Assembly (NCBI GenBank): GCA_029204225.1
Contig: CM055092.1
Location: 13,582,476 to 13,646,475 of the forward strand
DNA length: 64,000 nt
Source of the DNA: Diphasiastrum complanatum
Lineage: Eukaryota; Streptophyta; Lycopodiopsida; Lycopodiales; Lycopodiaceae
Reading direction: 5' to 3'
Below the pieces are notes generated by a model, which was not told the origin of the DNA, ran no database searches, and saw nothing but the letters and a program-made list of their open reading frames with translations. A program made the position numbers and the translations under genes. Shown in pieces: positions 11,937 through 23,209 of this stretch; the first letter of the stretch is position 1, and each line of letters begins with the position of its first letter.

Positions 11937-12221
11937 TAGACTGTTGTGGAGAAAAGGCATTTTGAAACTATTGATTGGTCCACGTTTGCCCTAAATTGTC
12001 TTTGAAAGGCAGTTGAAAGGTCATTAAGTGAGGTTGATGGCCAAGCACGTTGATTTTAGAAACAGAAACGTGCTTTTTGAAAGTTCCAGAAACAACTTGA
12101 GAGAGAGAGAGAGGCATGATTTTGAAATTGAATTCTTATTGGGCCATGCGTGCCCTTAAAATGTATTTGAAGTGTTGCTAGGAGGGGGACGAAGAGAGGT
12201 GAGAGAGAGGAGCGACACATC

Positions 12222-12690
<469 letters not shown>

Positions 12691-12734
12691 ATCGTGATAT
12701 TTTTGTGAAGGCATCGCGAAGTATCATCCTTTGA

Positions 12735-13200
12735 TAAAGATGATGCATTGGGTGAGTTTGAAGAGGAAACAAATGTCAATCTCGATGCATATTCCTCTGA
12801 TGATGTTGGGTACGTTTGGGACAAGCATATGTATCGAATTGAGTCAAAGTATATTCGTCGAGCCTCATTTTTTACGAACCAACGTGCCCTTGATTTTCCT
12901 TTTGCTGAGCAGTTGTATCAATCAGTTTGCACGACAAATGGGCCTGCACCTATTTCCATCAATGTCACAGTGCGACCGATTTCTTTCAAGAGTGGAAATG
13001 AACTTGAAGTTTTGTTCAACAGTCCATAGAAATTTTTAAAGATGTACCGTGAATTCAAACGTGTGGATATGGTGGAAGCAGCGCAATTGTATTTAGAGTT
13101 GTATCCAAAAGAGACGGACTCCAATGAAGGTTCCAGATTGGATGGGCTATGCAAAAAGAGGTTCTTATCTCATTGTACTTTTGAACCTATTGATGGTTAG
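12735..13200 (+). pseudogene. Unrecognised gene-like fragment
   Basis: The plus frame 12748-13029 reads as ordinary protein (EEETNVNLDAYSSDD, then YIRRASFFTNQRALDFPFAEQ), meets a stop at about 13027, and continues in frame after it (MYREFKRVDMVEAAQLYLEL) to a stop at about 13198. Coding-like composition on both sides of the stop argues for a decayed exon. I recognise no domain. The next coding-like stretch, 13438-13960, may be a later part of the same gene. Confidence 0.4.
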
Positions 13201-13437
13201 CATTTTTGTTGTGTCTGTAACGAGATAGCGTTGACCGCAGTTAGAACCGGTAATCTTCATAGCCAACTATACAATAGGCTATTTGCATATGTGCATGTGT
13301 ATATTTGTATATATAAAAGCATGCCCCGCTACATATTGAAGTCCAATAGGTTGAATTATGAACCTGAGAGCAATCATAAAAGGAGCAACCTGGTTGAAAT
13401 AATGGAGGCTCAGCGTGCACGGGAGCTCTAGATCTCA

Positions 13438-13965
13438 TTGGACAAGCCTCGATACATCAAAGGAGTGAAGCTGGATCAAGAGACGAGCAAAAGAATGGCC
13501 CAATTTTATCAGGGATTGTCAGGCATTCTCGGTAGTCAACTCGTTGGCACATTGAAGGGAAGGTTGCCCTTGAAGACTTTGTATCAAACCTTTGAGGAGT
13601 ATACCATTATTTTGCTGCGTTCGGATGACGCGTTTAATTACTTGAAATTTATGAAGCATTATGTGGCTGGGTCCCTTCCATACAATGGGCCAGCTTTTGC
13701 ACCACAACGTCAAAAGACCGTTCCATTCACTGTAAGATTTTTCAGATCGCTGCAATACTTGCCTGAGCCAATATGTATGAAGGTATGCAAAAAACTCTTG
13801 GAGGGCCAATTATATTTTGGCAAAAAAAATAGAGAAAAATACATTGAAGATGGTGTGGCGACATCCTCTAATGTCAATTCAATAGTCAAGCATTCATTGA
13901 TCCAAGCTCTCCTATCATATGTCACAACAACCAACTTCGAAGTATATAAACTCGATGACATGCTT
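13438..13965 (+). pseudogene. Unrecognised gene-like fragment, 3' end replaced by copia sequence
   Basis: This open frame has convincing protein composition (TSKRMAQFYQGLSGILGSQL; FTVRFFRSLQYLPEPICMK). It runs without a break into sequence resembling copia reverse transcriptase at about 13965. No family is recognised. A frame upstream is open without an ATG, and TTG at 13438 is unlikely to be the start, so it is probably an internal exon. Together with 12735-13200 and 14855-15088 it may be the remains of one gene. Confidence 0.4.
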
Positions 13966-14215
13966 ATCTCAACAGAGCCATCGAAGAGGACATCTATATG
14001 CTACATCCATAGGGATATGTTTTCAAGGTATGAAGCATCATGTCTGTAAACTCCATAAAGCACTCTATGGCTTGAAGCAACCAACAAGAGCTTGGTTTTA
14101 GAGGGTCAACATATTCCTCATACAACACGATTTTCAACCAAGCACTACCGATTCCAATATTTATTTCAAGTCTATTGTACATTTAATTTCTTTCGTAGCT
14201 CTATATGGCGGTCTC
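13966..14215 (+). mobile_element. Ty1/copia reverse transcriptase fragment
   Basis: Short plus-strand pieces in shifting frames match the copia RT block around KLHKALYGLKQPTRAWF (about 14043-14101), preceded by an EEDIYMLHP-like string and followed by FLIQHDFQPSTTDSNIY. YGLKQ.R.W is a hallmark of copia RT. Only about 80 codons remain, with frameshifts and a stop. No LTR of this element was located. Confidence 0.75.
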
Positions 14216-14827
14216 TCATCTAATAGAGTTAAGATTGATCCTAAAGGTCGTGTGTAGGGTGAGTAAGGATAGGTTCCACTCAAGCCATAGTTCTATTGGT
14301 GATAATTAACCTTCTTCTAAGGCAGTCTCTCTACTAGAAGATTAACCTAACTTAGTCCCTTCTAAAGCTACCCCCAACTAGAAGTGTTTGTACGTTGTCC
14401 CCAACTAGTAGTCTCCTAGGCTTGCCTTCACTTAACTTCTAATTTATCCTACTTACATCCACAATGGAAAATAACACGATGACATCTGTTTTGGGACTTT
14501 GACGAAAAAAAGAGTAACCTTTTCAATATTATTTAATGGTCCTAGTTTTAGGCCAAAATCATGATTTTTTTAGAGGATTCTCTGACTTGCAATAAAAAAA
14601 ATGTTAAAAAGTGTCTATTTTTTAAGAAACATTGCAGGTCCTTTTTGTTTTTGCAAATTTCATAAAACCATCATAATTACATACCGCATATACATTTCAA
14701 GACAACACATGATTTTTGAAAGTCCAAACACCATTAAAATACAAAAGGACTTAAATTATATTATGTATATTTCTTTTTCAAAGTACATTTTCTAAGGAAT
14801 TTTCATTGATGCCTCTCAATTCAGAAC
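14216..14827. other. Intergenic, no gene seen
   Basis: Contains short direct repeats of CCCCAACTAGAAG/CCCCAACTAGTAG at about 14370-14410 and AT-rich DNA. No gene is supported. Confidence 0.5.
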
Positions 14828-14854
14828 TTGACATATTTTAAACACTCGTTTTCA

Positions 14855-15088
14855 GCCGATGAGGTGGAAGACCCGTCTTCTTCATTAGAGCCCACTAGCA
14901 TAGCATATCGTCCTCAGCATCCACGTCCAATATTGATAGAAAACCCTGTAAGTCAACTTTCCTCTGTTAATGACGAGTTGACAACGATGGTTGTCTCATT
15001 ATTCCAAAGACTTCAAGGGAGACAACGCAGCAAGCTTGATTTGACCAGAATGCATATTGAGCAAAAACCGTATTCCTTCAACAGGTAA
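14855..15088 (+). pseudogene. Unrecognised exon-like fragment
   Basis: An open stretch begins just after a TTTTCAG acceptor-like site and encodes an acidic, Ser/Pro-rich peptide (EVEDPSSSLEPTSIAYR). It ends at TAA at 15086-15088. It may be a last exon of the gene fragments at 12.7-14.0 kb, but nothing links them except strand and proximity. Confidence 0.3.
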
Positions 15089-15339
15089 CCATGAAGTTGA
15101 ACTTGAAATTTGTTTGCCCCATAGCAATGTGATTTCAGTTTCATTGCATTTGATTTTGAACTGATGTTTAAAGCTAATATCATTAATAGTAGCAACACAA
15201 CAATTTGTTTCATTGAACACCTTAATGTATTCACAAAAATCAAATGTGTGCCTAATTAATGACACATTTGACTTTGGCATGTATGATTATTCAACAATGC
15301 TCTGAAGCATTGATCAACAAAATGCCTTCTTGCATCTTA

Positions 15340-16619
15340 GTCTTTTGGAAAAACAATTAAACATCTGATTAATTTGAGCATGGGTGTGACCCACCAACAA
15401 AAATCCTATTTTTTTTTTCTATCAACATCGATAAGTAAGTCAGTACAGTTTAATTTTTGTTTTCCCTAGCAGTGTTGTTAAGTTGTAAATACAATATTTC
15501 TGGAAGATTATCACAAAATTCGCAAATTATCTTTTGTACAATGGTAAAAGTCAAATTTGGATCGTTTTGAACATTGGAATAATTGAAAAATACTTTCGAC
15601 TCCAATGTGCCATTAAACACAAGATGAACTTGAATAAAATCGGCCTCGTTCAAATTTTTTAGCACTCTAACAAAATGAGATAACATTGTTTTCTTTTGAT
15701 CCATGCCATCGATGACAAGGCCCAAATACTTTTGTGGACATTCCAAGCATTTCTTTTGATGTTTCGCCAATTTTTGTCTTTCAATTATTTGTTGATCTCT
15801 GTGCACTTGAAGCGCTTTTGCAGCATCCACTACAAAATGTAACAACTAAAATATTTTAATAAAATTAAGATAATATCATAACATTAATAATTTGAAAATT
15901 TAAAAGTCAGCAAAAAAATAAAGTTTTTAAAGTATTGAAAGTCAAATATTTTTTACCTTTCTCATCATTGGTCTTTGCTAGTTGTTTGCTAGATTTTAGC
16001 AACTCACATGTCGAACAAATTGTCATTCGTGATTTTTTAGGAATCTTCACCAAACCAAAATCTCTCTTCCAAATTCTAAGAAAATATATGAGTAACTTAA
16101 ATAGACAACATTTTTTGTCTTAGCAAACTCCTTGTACATCAAATATATCTCCAATTTTGTAAAATTATCTGGCAAGTGAAAATAAAATGAATTTGATCAT
16201 TTTTCTCCATGCACATCTACAAGATGCTTTAGCCAAGCCATAGCATTCAAAACATTTGGAGACACGGTCCTACCCTGCAATGATCCTTGCAATGTTGGAT
16301 CTTTCTGAAGTCGTGCGTGCATTCTTTGAAGGCGTGAATTTTCAATTGCATGAATAACTTTTTAGGCTTTTTGACAAACCTCCATTGCATTTAAAAAATA
16401 TGCATACCAGTTTTTGTCAGGTCTCACTATGGCACACAAATAGTAATTATTTTCATCTTTCCTTCGCAAGAAAAACTTGGACCACAATTCCTTGATCTCT
16501 TTGTTATTTAATTTCTGTAAGCAAGAGGCTGAACAACAAATAATGGAGCGTACCTTCCGAATCTCTTGCCTTGTAATCAATTGTTTTTGACGTTTTGTCA
16601 AAATAGGTGAAGATTTCAA
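15340..16619 (-). pseudogene. DUF7869-type transposase-like protein, copy 2 (broken)
   Basis: Reading down the minus strand: a CCSASCLQKLN block with a following WSKFFLRR (16619-16362); a piece with VLNAMAWLKHLVDVHG (about 16250-16200); a helical block with YFLRIWKRDFGLVKIPKK (about 16090-16030); IDGMDQ and QLNNTARENKN (15845-15450); and VGHTHAQINQ (about 15400-15370). The order is the same as in copy 1 at 4.7-2.1 kb. Compared with copy 1, the central D of the second block is N, and the third block lacks the ED pair. Frameshifts and stops separate the segments, although some gaps could be introns. It is divergent from copy 1, so these are separate insertions or lineages. Confidence 0.6.
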
Positions 16620-16718
16620 GTCTCTCTTGTATCTTTCTATTCTTTTGAAATCAGATTTGTAAATTGATTTCGTGACACTTGTAGTTGCTTGAACAGATTA
16701 AGGTGTGAGAATGTTTGC

Positions 16719-17249
16719 CTAAACATCAAGTTGTTGTTGATTTACATCAGCTGGTTCTACAGTGCCAGAAGAATAAGGATTCTCATTAAATATAGCTCTT
16801 TTAGATTTGACCGGATTGGGGATTTGAGAAGTGGACCTTCTTCGAATATGTGAAAAACTTGCACGTCGAGGATCATTTGATTGACAGGGATCTGTAGATT
16901 TACTTGAATCCGTGATTGAGTGAATTGAATCATGTGAATCATCACTCACTAACTCTTTTGATTGGTCAAAATGATATTGCAATGTTGTTTCTCTAATATC
17001 TGAATCAGAAGACGAAGAACTCAAATTTGTAACATGTTGTGTCAAAGGAGTTATTTCTTGAAAAGTAGTTAGATGAGGATTTTCAAAAGATGTTGTTGAC
17101 AAGGAAATAGAAAGGGTAATAGGACAAGAACCCGAAGGAGTGGCTTCATAATAATAACTTTCATTAGGAATATCAGACAAGGACGACTTAGATATGGCTA
17201 CGTATTGAGTTACAACTACAAGAATAGAAGAAGACGAACTACTCACCAT
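16719..17249 (-). CDS. Ser/Thr-rich N-terminal region upstream of DUF7869-type copy 2
   Basis: An ATG at 17249 opens 176 codons dominated by Ser, Thr, Asp and Pro (MVSSSSSSILVVVTQYVAIS at the start). It is low-complexity and probably disordered, with a basic patch VKSKRAIFNENPYSSG near the end. Copy 1 also has a polar repetitive region ahead of its CC..C block, so I infer this is the first exon or N-terminus of copy 2. It stops at 16719, 100 bp before the next coding block. Confidence 0.45.
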   Translation of the reverse strand: MVSSSSSSILVVVTQYVAISKSSLSDIPNESYYYEATPSGSCPITLSISLSTTSFENPHLTTFQEITPLTQHVTNLSSSSSDSDIRETTLQYHFDQSKELVSDDSHDSIHSITDSSKSTDPCQSNDPRRASFSHIRRRSTSQIPNPVKSKRAIFNENPYSSGTVEPADVNQQQLDV

Positions 17250-17496
17250 TATAAAAATCTAATTTGTTTTTTATTCCTATGCTAAGCATAGACAAAAATA
17301 CAAATATGAACGTAAAAATTTTACAACAAACAAAATTTTTACATTATTCTATGCTAGTCTTCGAAAGAGTTAAACAGACTATGCTAACAATTATAGAACT
17401 AGACACTGAAATTCGCAAAGATCACATTTTACCTGAAATCAACAATAACAATGATAATTTCCACTTGCAAAATATTTCTCTTAAATGTTAAACTGT

Positions 17497-17517
17497 TAAG
17501 GTTAGGGTTAGGGTTTT
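17497..17517. repeat. Short telomere-like tract
   Basis: GGTTAGGGTTAGGGTTTT resembles two to three plant telomere or telo-box units. It lies about 250 bp upstream of the start of the minus-strand ORF at 17249. Confidence 0.5.
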
Positions 17518-17940
17518 GTTCTAAAAGCAAGGTTAGAATTGGTAAACTTGACATGTTGCGGATTAGGGTTGAAAACATGACACGTTAGTAAACCATGAAG
17601 GTTGGTGGTAGTAGTCGAAAAGGGGTCTCATTAAAGTTTGGAGGTCAAATTTTTTTATTTAAGGACCCACAGAGAAGGACAAGGCATTTCATTTGCGATT
17701 TTGTGTTAAAGGTTGTTGTCAGAGCGATCTAAGCTTTCATTCAATGATCCCCTATAATCTCGTGCATAGCTTTCAGGAGTCTTTTTTTCATTCAGAGGTG
17801 ATATTTGTAATTTTTTTAAAAAGTTTTTCTTTATGTTCAGCATAGTATTACAAATAATTACTTTATTTAAATAGTTAAAGATCTTATGCTTAGCATAGCG
17901 TAGACCAATACTTTGCCATAATAATCCGATTAGAAAAGTT

Positions 17941-18381
17941 AAGTTCCTTCTATTTTGCAACTATTGGCTATGCTCAGCATAGGAACCTTGCTTTCTCTTG
18001 TCCGAGTCTTATGCTGAGCATAACATCTCTTTCTTTAAGAGCTAATGTTATGCTCAGCATAAGATATTGTCATCCTCTCTCCCGACTTTTATGTTGAGCA
18101 TAGCATTCCTACTCACTGAACGCGTTTATGTTATGCTGATAAGATCTCCTCATCCGCTCGAGATGAGGAGATCTTATGCTCAGCATAACATAAACGCGTT
18201 CAGTGAATAGGAATGCCATGCTCAACATAAAAGTTGGGAGAGAGGATGACAATATCTTATGCTGAGCATAACATTAGCTCTTAAAGAAAGAGAAGATGTT
18301 ATGCTCAACATAAGACTCGGACGAGAGAAAGCAAGGTTCCTATGCTGAGCATAGCCAATAGTTGCAAAATAGAAGGAACTT
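17941..18381. repeat. 441-bp near-perfect inverted repeat (hairpin) with 7-nt loop
   Basis: The left arm 17941-18154 and right arm 18162-18381 are reverse complements with a handful of mismatches and two 3-bp gaps in the left arm. The loop is CGCTCGA. Ten copies of the 13-bp palindrome sit inside at 39-43 bp intervals. Arm identity appears to exceed 95 percent by eye. Confidence 0.95.
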
Positions 18382-18608
18382 GATATCCTTAGCATTGAAG
18401 ATACTTCTTTTTTTTTTGGCTTATCTACGAATTGTCTTAAAAACCTCCAAAATCTACACAAAAATGTTGGTTTTTAATCATATTTATTGTTAAAATTTTA
18501 AGAAACAAACTTGAATTTTAATGAATTTCCCTGGTAAATTGTACTAAAATAGCAATAATAATTATATATTTTGCAGATTTTTAAAGCGATAACTTTTCAA
18601 AACTAAGG

Positions 18609-18947
18609 ATGTCAAAAATTTCTTTTTGGATGTCGTCTCAGGCACAAGATGTTCCATTAAAGGACAAGAAAAAACACATGTTTTATTTTACGAAAGGTGT
18701 AAATAACACGAAACTTAATGAACTATTTATCCATATTGTTGAGAAGAGCGGAAGAGGAGATAGTCCATTTAAGGTGCAAGATAGAGTTCTTAACGATCAG
18801 CTCGACGATGAGCAAGAGGGCTTGGCCAAGGTTCTTGTCAAAGAGCTTGACAAAACTTGTTCAATATTCATTTTGGATGAAGGAATGTTGAACATTCGAC
18901 TTTGCCAAGATGAAGTTATTAAAACGTATTTGACAAAGCCCTTGTGA
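18609..18947 (+). CDS. Hypothetical protein exon upstream of methyltransferase-like remnant
   Basis: An ATG at 18609 opens 112 codons of ordinary composition (MSKISFWMSSQAQDVPLKDK; LAKVLVKELDKTCSIFILDE). A GTAGGT donor-like site follows the stop closely at about 18952, so the reading frame may really leave by a splice. The next pieces on the same strand (19100-19295, 19440-19650) also look coding. No domain is recognised. I infer it is the 5' part of the gene whose 3' part is methyltransferase-like at 20.4-21.6 kb. Confidence 0.4.
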   Translation: MSKISFWMSSQAQDVPLKDKKKHMFYFTKGVNNTKLNELFIHIVEKSGRGDSPFKVQDRVLNDQLDDEQEGLAKVLVKELDKTCSIFILDEGMLNIRLCQDEVIKTYLTKPL

Positions 18948-19091
18948 CATTGGTAGGTACACTCAAAGAAGAATTTATAGATTTTTACTCAGATCATCAG
19001 TCTCGTTTAGAATGAATTAGTTTTTGGATTATTTAGTACTGTAACAATCGCATTCTATGTTGAGCATAGATTACATTATGATTATTTAAAG

Positions 19092-20135
19092 GTCTCTAAT
19101 ATTATTCTTTTGGGACGTGGCAAAATAGCTTCTTCTATTATCTCTTTCAACACTGATGGTACTGAAAAATCTGTGCCCTCAGAATCAGCCTCTTTTCCAC
19201 AAAAAAAAGAAGATCTCAGGCTCTTGTACAAATTGAAGAGAGGAAAGAGAAACCGAGGTCTAGAAACAAATCAATGGCCAAGCGACCCAAAGTAGTTCTC
19301 TCTGAAAAAAGTAGAAAAAAAAAAACAGAAAAGTCTACTTTAATTTTGCCTGAAGCCTCCATCTAACTTCTGAGAGATTCATCTACGATTTCTAAACTTA
19401 GAGATGAAATTCATACAACAACAAAAATTAGAGAAATTACTTTGATTTTGGATATAGACCAGTGTGATCATCCTCTCATTGATTCCTCCACTGGAGATCG
19501 ACCAATGGAGGTTCAAGAACCCAATGAAACACATGTACATAACTTAAAAAATAAATTTAAAGATCATACGCAAGCAATTGTGATACCTTTTGTTGTTTTG
19601 GTAGACCCTACTGAATGTTCATTTGTTGTCGATTTTAATTTTTCTTCTTGAGATAATTATCATTTTTTTGGCTTCTTTCCGAACTATTAGTGGCATGAAA
19701 TAAAGGGCCAGCTAGCTCAAGGAGACTCAAAATTCAAAAAAAAAATTGTTGTCACCACTCACACATTAAAATCCATACCAACAAATATGGGTATTTCTGA
19801 GTGGAAAAACATACAAGGAATAAATTCTTTCGAACTCGTAATCAGTGTTCTCTCGTAATTAGTGTCCTCTCGAGGGTTGCTAATGGTCAGCTCTCCCTTG
19901 TTGAAATGAGCAAGGAATTTCAGAGATCAGGTTTTTTTTATATTTTAATTTTTATTTTTTAAAAGTTTTGTTATTTTTTTTTTGATATTGATAATTAATT
20001 TATTTTTAAATACAAGCATAAATTATTCATGAAAGTTCAAGAGGCCCTAGTAATAGGGTTGAACTGTAATGATTTTGAGGAGTGCCAGAGGCTTTATACT
20101 TTGAGCAATAAAATGAAGTTCTCACTCTTTTTTTG
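19092..20135 (+). pseudogene. Intervening exon-like fragments of the same putative gene
   Basis: Open pieces at 19110-19295 (basic end, KLKRGKRNRG), 19442-19651 (NLKNKFKDHTQAIVIPFVV), about 19690-19850 (IPTNMGISEWKNIQGIN) and about 20030-20130 (VQEALVIGLNCNDFEECQR) are separated by stops and AT-rich gaps that could be introns. No family is recognised. Order and strand fit one gene running from 18.6 to 21.6 kb. Confidence 0.35.
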
Positions 20136-20394
20136 ATATTATTTAGAGATATGGTATTCACTTCATTCATGCTTAGCATAGAAATATATTAATTTTTTAT
20201 TTTAAGCATTCATATCTTATGCTAAACATAGTAATCATATTCTCTTTGCTAGGTTCTTAAGCCTAGCATAGATTTGATTTACTAATTATTCATTATATTC
20301 ATCCTTACCTTTTTTAAAATCAAAATTTTTTAATTATTTGTTTTGTACATCTTATGCTAAGCATAGTTGCATTTTCTCTTCTTTCATTCGGCTG

Positions 20395-21572
20395 AAAAGA
20401 AGAAATATAAAGTCCTTTTAGAGCAATTCAAACGACATATTCTTAAAGTGAAGGCAGAAAAAAGATATAGAGAAAGACTGGCACGAGGTGAGACTATTGT
20501 CGAGGAGGATTCAACATAGACTTTCCTCCCAAAATGTGTCGATGATCAATCATGTTTTTACGCTATGGAAGAAGGAGATTGTAAGGAGATTTCCAAAATT
20601 TTAAAGAAAAAACCCTATACTCTTTGCATAGCAGACATCCCCTATGGATTTCAAATGAAAGAATCTCTAAATGATGATTATCCATTCAAATTCACTGAGA
20701 TCCATAGTGTGATGCAAGGATTTCTTGAAATCACAACTTTTCCTATTTGGAGAGTTGTAATATTCCATTCAAGTTGGCAGTTGACTTCAGTGCAAAAAGC
20801 TCTTAAATTTCTAAATATTCTATGCTTAGCATAAATCATTGTCTAGAATAATAATCTACTTTAAATCTTCTATGCTTAGCATAACATAGATCATATATAA
20901 CATAGTAATAAATTACTTTTTTTTTGTAGGTACAAGCCCAATGCTCGTGGTGCACGGTGGTGCAACGAGATTGGATACTTAACCATTGGTTATTATTCAT
21001 TGGATGACAAACGTTCAATGCTGCACTATAACACTACCGGACTGGCCAACTTTGGAAACTTGTTCCAATTTCTAACAATGATAAAGAAGCTAAAAAATTT
21101 GATGACAGATTCCATGGATTGTCCTTGTCAAAAGCCATAACAATTAATTAATCATCTTTTTGAAATCTTTTCACACCCAGCAGATTGGGTTTTAAATTTG
21201 TTTAACTGTAGCGGCATTACAAGCACATGCGTTGTGCAAAAAGACAAGCATGTTGCTGTTGTAGAATTAAATTCTAGCTTAGTAGTATTTATAAAAATGC
21301 GAATGAAGTCTATCTCAGTTTTGCCAGATAAATTAACTGAGGTAGGAAAGTGTACAGAATCTGACGAAAACTCTGTAATTCCACTTTTGAAAGAACCACA
21401 ACCTCCCGCTAGAGGGAACGTGGGTGATACAAGGGAGTTTGCATATGTACTAGTTCAAGATTATAATGTTGTAACTGTAGAGAAAACTGTGGAAGAGGTT
21501 GTCGTTGTTTCTACTGAGGCTCTTCCAAAAAAACCCAAATATGTCAATGACCTTGATGACTTTTGGAAATAG
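20395..21572 (+). pseudogene. DNA amino-methyltransferase-like gene remnant (motif IV then motif I order)
   Basis: The plus strand reads a basic helix (KKKYKVLLEQFKRHILKVK), a stop at about 20518, then EGDCKEISKILKKKPYTLC leading into ADIPYGF at about 20631-20651. This resembles methyltransferase motif IV (DPPY) and its preceding GD...L...L segment. A probable intron with two 13-bp palindromes ends in a T-tract and TAG at about 20929. After it come ARGARWCNEIGYL and, at about 21190-21270, NLFNCSGITST followed by VAVVELN, like the FxGxG motif I and its acidic partner. Motif IV before motif I is the order of beta-class N6-adenine/N4-cytosine enzymes. DIPY instead of DPPY and the altered glycines suggest it is inactive. 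The tail (to 21572) is acidic and ends LDDFWK. Confidence 0.5.
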
Positions 21573-22620
21573 TGTACTCATCTGATTATTTTAAATATAT
21601 GAATAGCAAACTTTTTTGGCATGAAGTTTTTAAATTCATTTACATTTCTGAATACTATTTGTTACTCGAAATATTTTCAAATATTTTAAAATTTATTTTT
21701 TCATGCTACTCTGTAAGGTGAATTACTAAATGTTTATTTTAATAAATGTTGTTATGGAATGACAATATTATTTTGAATTTGATCTAAAATCATATTCTCA
21801 AAAAATTAATGAATATTATTGAAATTGTTAATACATTTCATCTTTTAAAATATAGACTTTTTTTACTAAAATTTCAAGTTCTTAATTATGAAGATACTAA
21901 GAACAATATTCTTTTTAAATAATTTTAATATTTTGCAAAAGTCATGTAATTTTAGATGTATATTTTCAAAAGTCATGTAATATATGTATATTTAATTTTT
22001 TTAAATTTATATGTTACAAACCTAAATTACGAAAAAAAAAAATTTGAATTTGTGTCAAAGTATTATTTTAAAAAAATTAAAGTTTAATTTGAATTTATAT
22101 TGTATTCATGCAAAATATTTGTTACCAAAATTTTTTTCAAATAAGTAAAATAATCTTTTTTGTTGATTTTAGTATTTTTATATTTAATGATTTTATTTAT
22201 TATTAATTATCTTAAAATATAAAAAAAAGATTATGTTAAAATTTTATATCTAGTTTTTTAGTATGATTTTAGTTTTTCACAAAAGGCAATATTTTTTTAG
22301 CATGAAAATATAAAATTTGCAAAGCATTTTAAATATAGATGTTTTTAAAAAAACAAATTAAAAAATTACAAAAAAATGAATTTTTATGTCATTTTTCTTT
22401 TTTTTGGTCACCATGTTAAATAGAGAAGTAAGGTGAGAGAGACACTTGTCCCATATGTACATTCATCATAAAAACAAACCAATGGAGAAAAACCGAGTGA
22501 TGCGTGCAGATTTGAGTTTACTCGTTGAGTCAATGGTGACAGAACTATCACGATTACCAAAAGTGACTTGGCCTTTGCTCCAGTCATGAATGCCTCATGC
22601 ATTGGTGAGTTAAAAGAATT
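21573..22620. other. AT-rich DNA, no gene seen
   Basis: Very AT-rich with many short T and A runs. No gene, RNA or clear repeat unit is visible. Confidence 0.6.
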
Positions 22621-22629
22621 ATTAGTAAG

Positions 22630-23200
22630 AGACTTCTTGCAGTGAACATTAATAAAGTGAAAATGGATGATCGAGGAGCTCCAAAAATCGAATTACATAT
22701 AAAAGAATGTATTATTTCTAATGTGTGAGTTGATTCAGAATCTGGAGTGAACATCATTACAAAAAAAACTGCTCATGAGCTTGGATTGACTCATATTACA
22801 CCTACTAAAGGCTAGCGGACCAGACCAGGAGAAAGCTACTGGGTCTACTCAACAATGTTGAAGTGAAAATCGAAGGGGAATTATTTTTGTCAAATTTTGT
22901 GGTAGTTAAACTAGTAGCAATCCCTACATATCCAATACTATTGGGTAGACCATGGTTATATGAGGCTGATGTAATCACTCATTGAAAAAAACAAGAATTT
23001 TGATTTTTTATAAAGGGAACCAATAAAAAAGTCCATATGAGTTGGCTAAATGACAAGTATAAAGGTGAAATACAATCAAATTCAAGTTATACTTTAGGAT
23101 CTGAGTCCTCTTCTACTTAAGAATCGGAAACAACAGAGATATCAAATTATATAGATATTCGATATCTAGAATGTTATGAATTGGAGGAAGAACAGTGTGC
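22630..23200 (+). mobile_element. Ty3/gypsy aspartic protease fragment
   Basis: The plus frame reads IELHIKECIISNV, stop, then VDSESGVNIITKKTAHELGL, a retropepsin active-site region with DSESG in place of DSG, and about 60 codons later YPILLGRPWLYEADVITH, the usual LLGRPWL hallmark. Several stops and frameshifts are present. Neither LTR nor the downstream RT was found next to it. Confidence 0.75.
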
Positions 23201-23209
23201 TCAAGATGT

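Larger units (their letters stand above)
17278..20883. repeat. Dispersed 13-bp palindrome TATGCTNAGCATA, about 20 copies
   Basis: Copies with at most about two changes start at 17278, 17832, 17885, 17969, 18010, 18049, 18090, 18132 (3-bp deletion), 18175, 18217, 18258, 18300, 18341, 19056, 20168, 20218, 20258, 20353, 20821 and 20871. The central base varies freely while the flanks are kept. Common variants are TGTT for TGCT and AACATA for AGCATA. I did not notice the motif elsewhere in the window. Confidence 0.9.

Noticed and set aside
17497-17517. Interstitial telomere
   Set aside because: Only two to three short units; a telo-box or chance is more likely.
17941-18381. CRISPR array
   Set aside because: Spacing of repeats is regular, but repeats are only 13 bp, spacers are mirrored by the hairpin, the DNA is eukaryotic and no cas genes exist.
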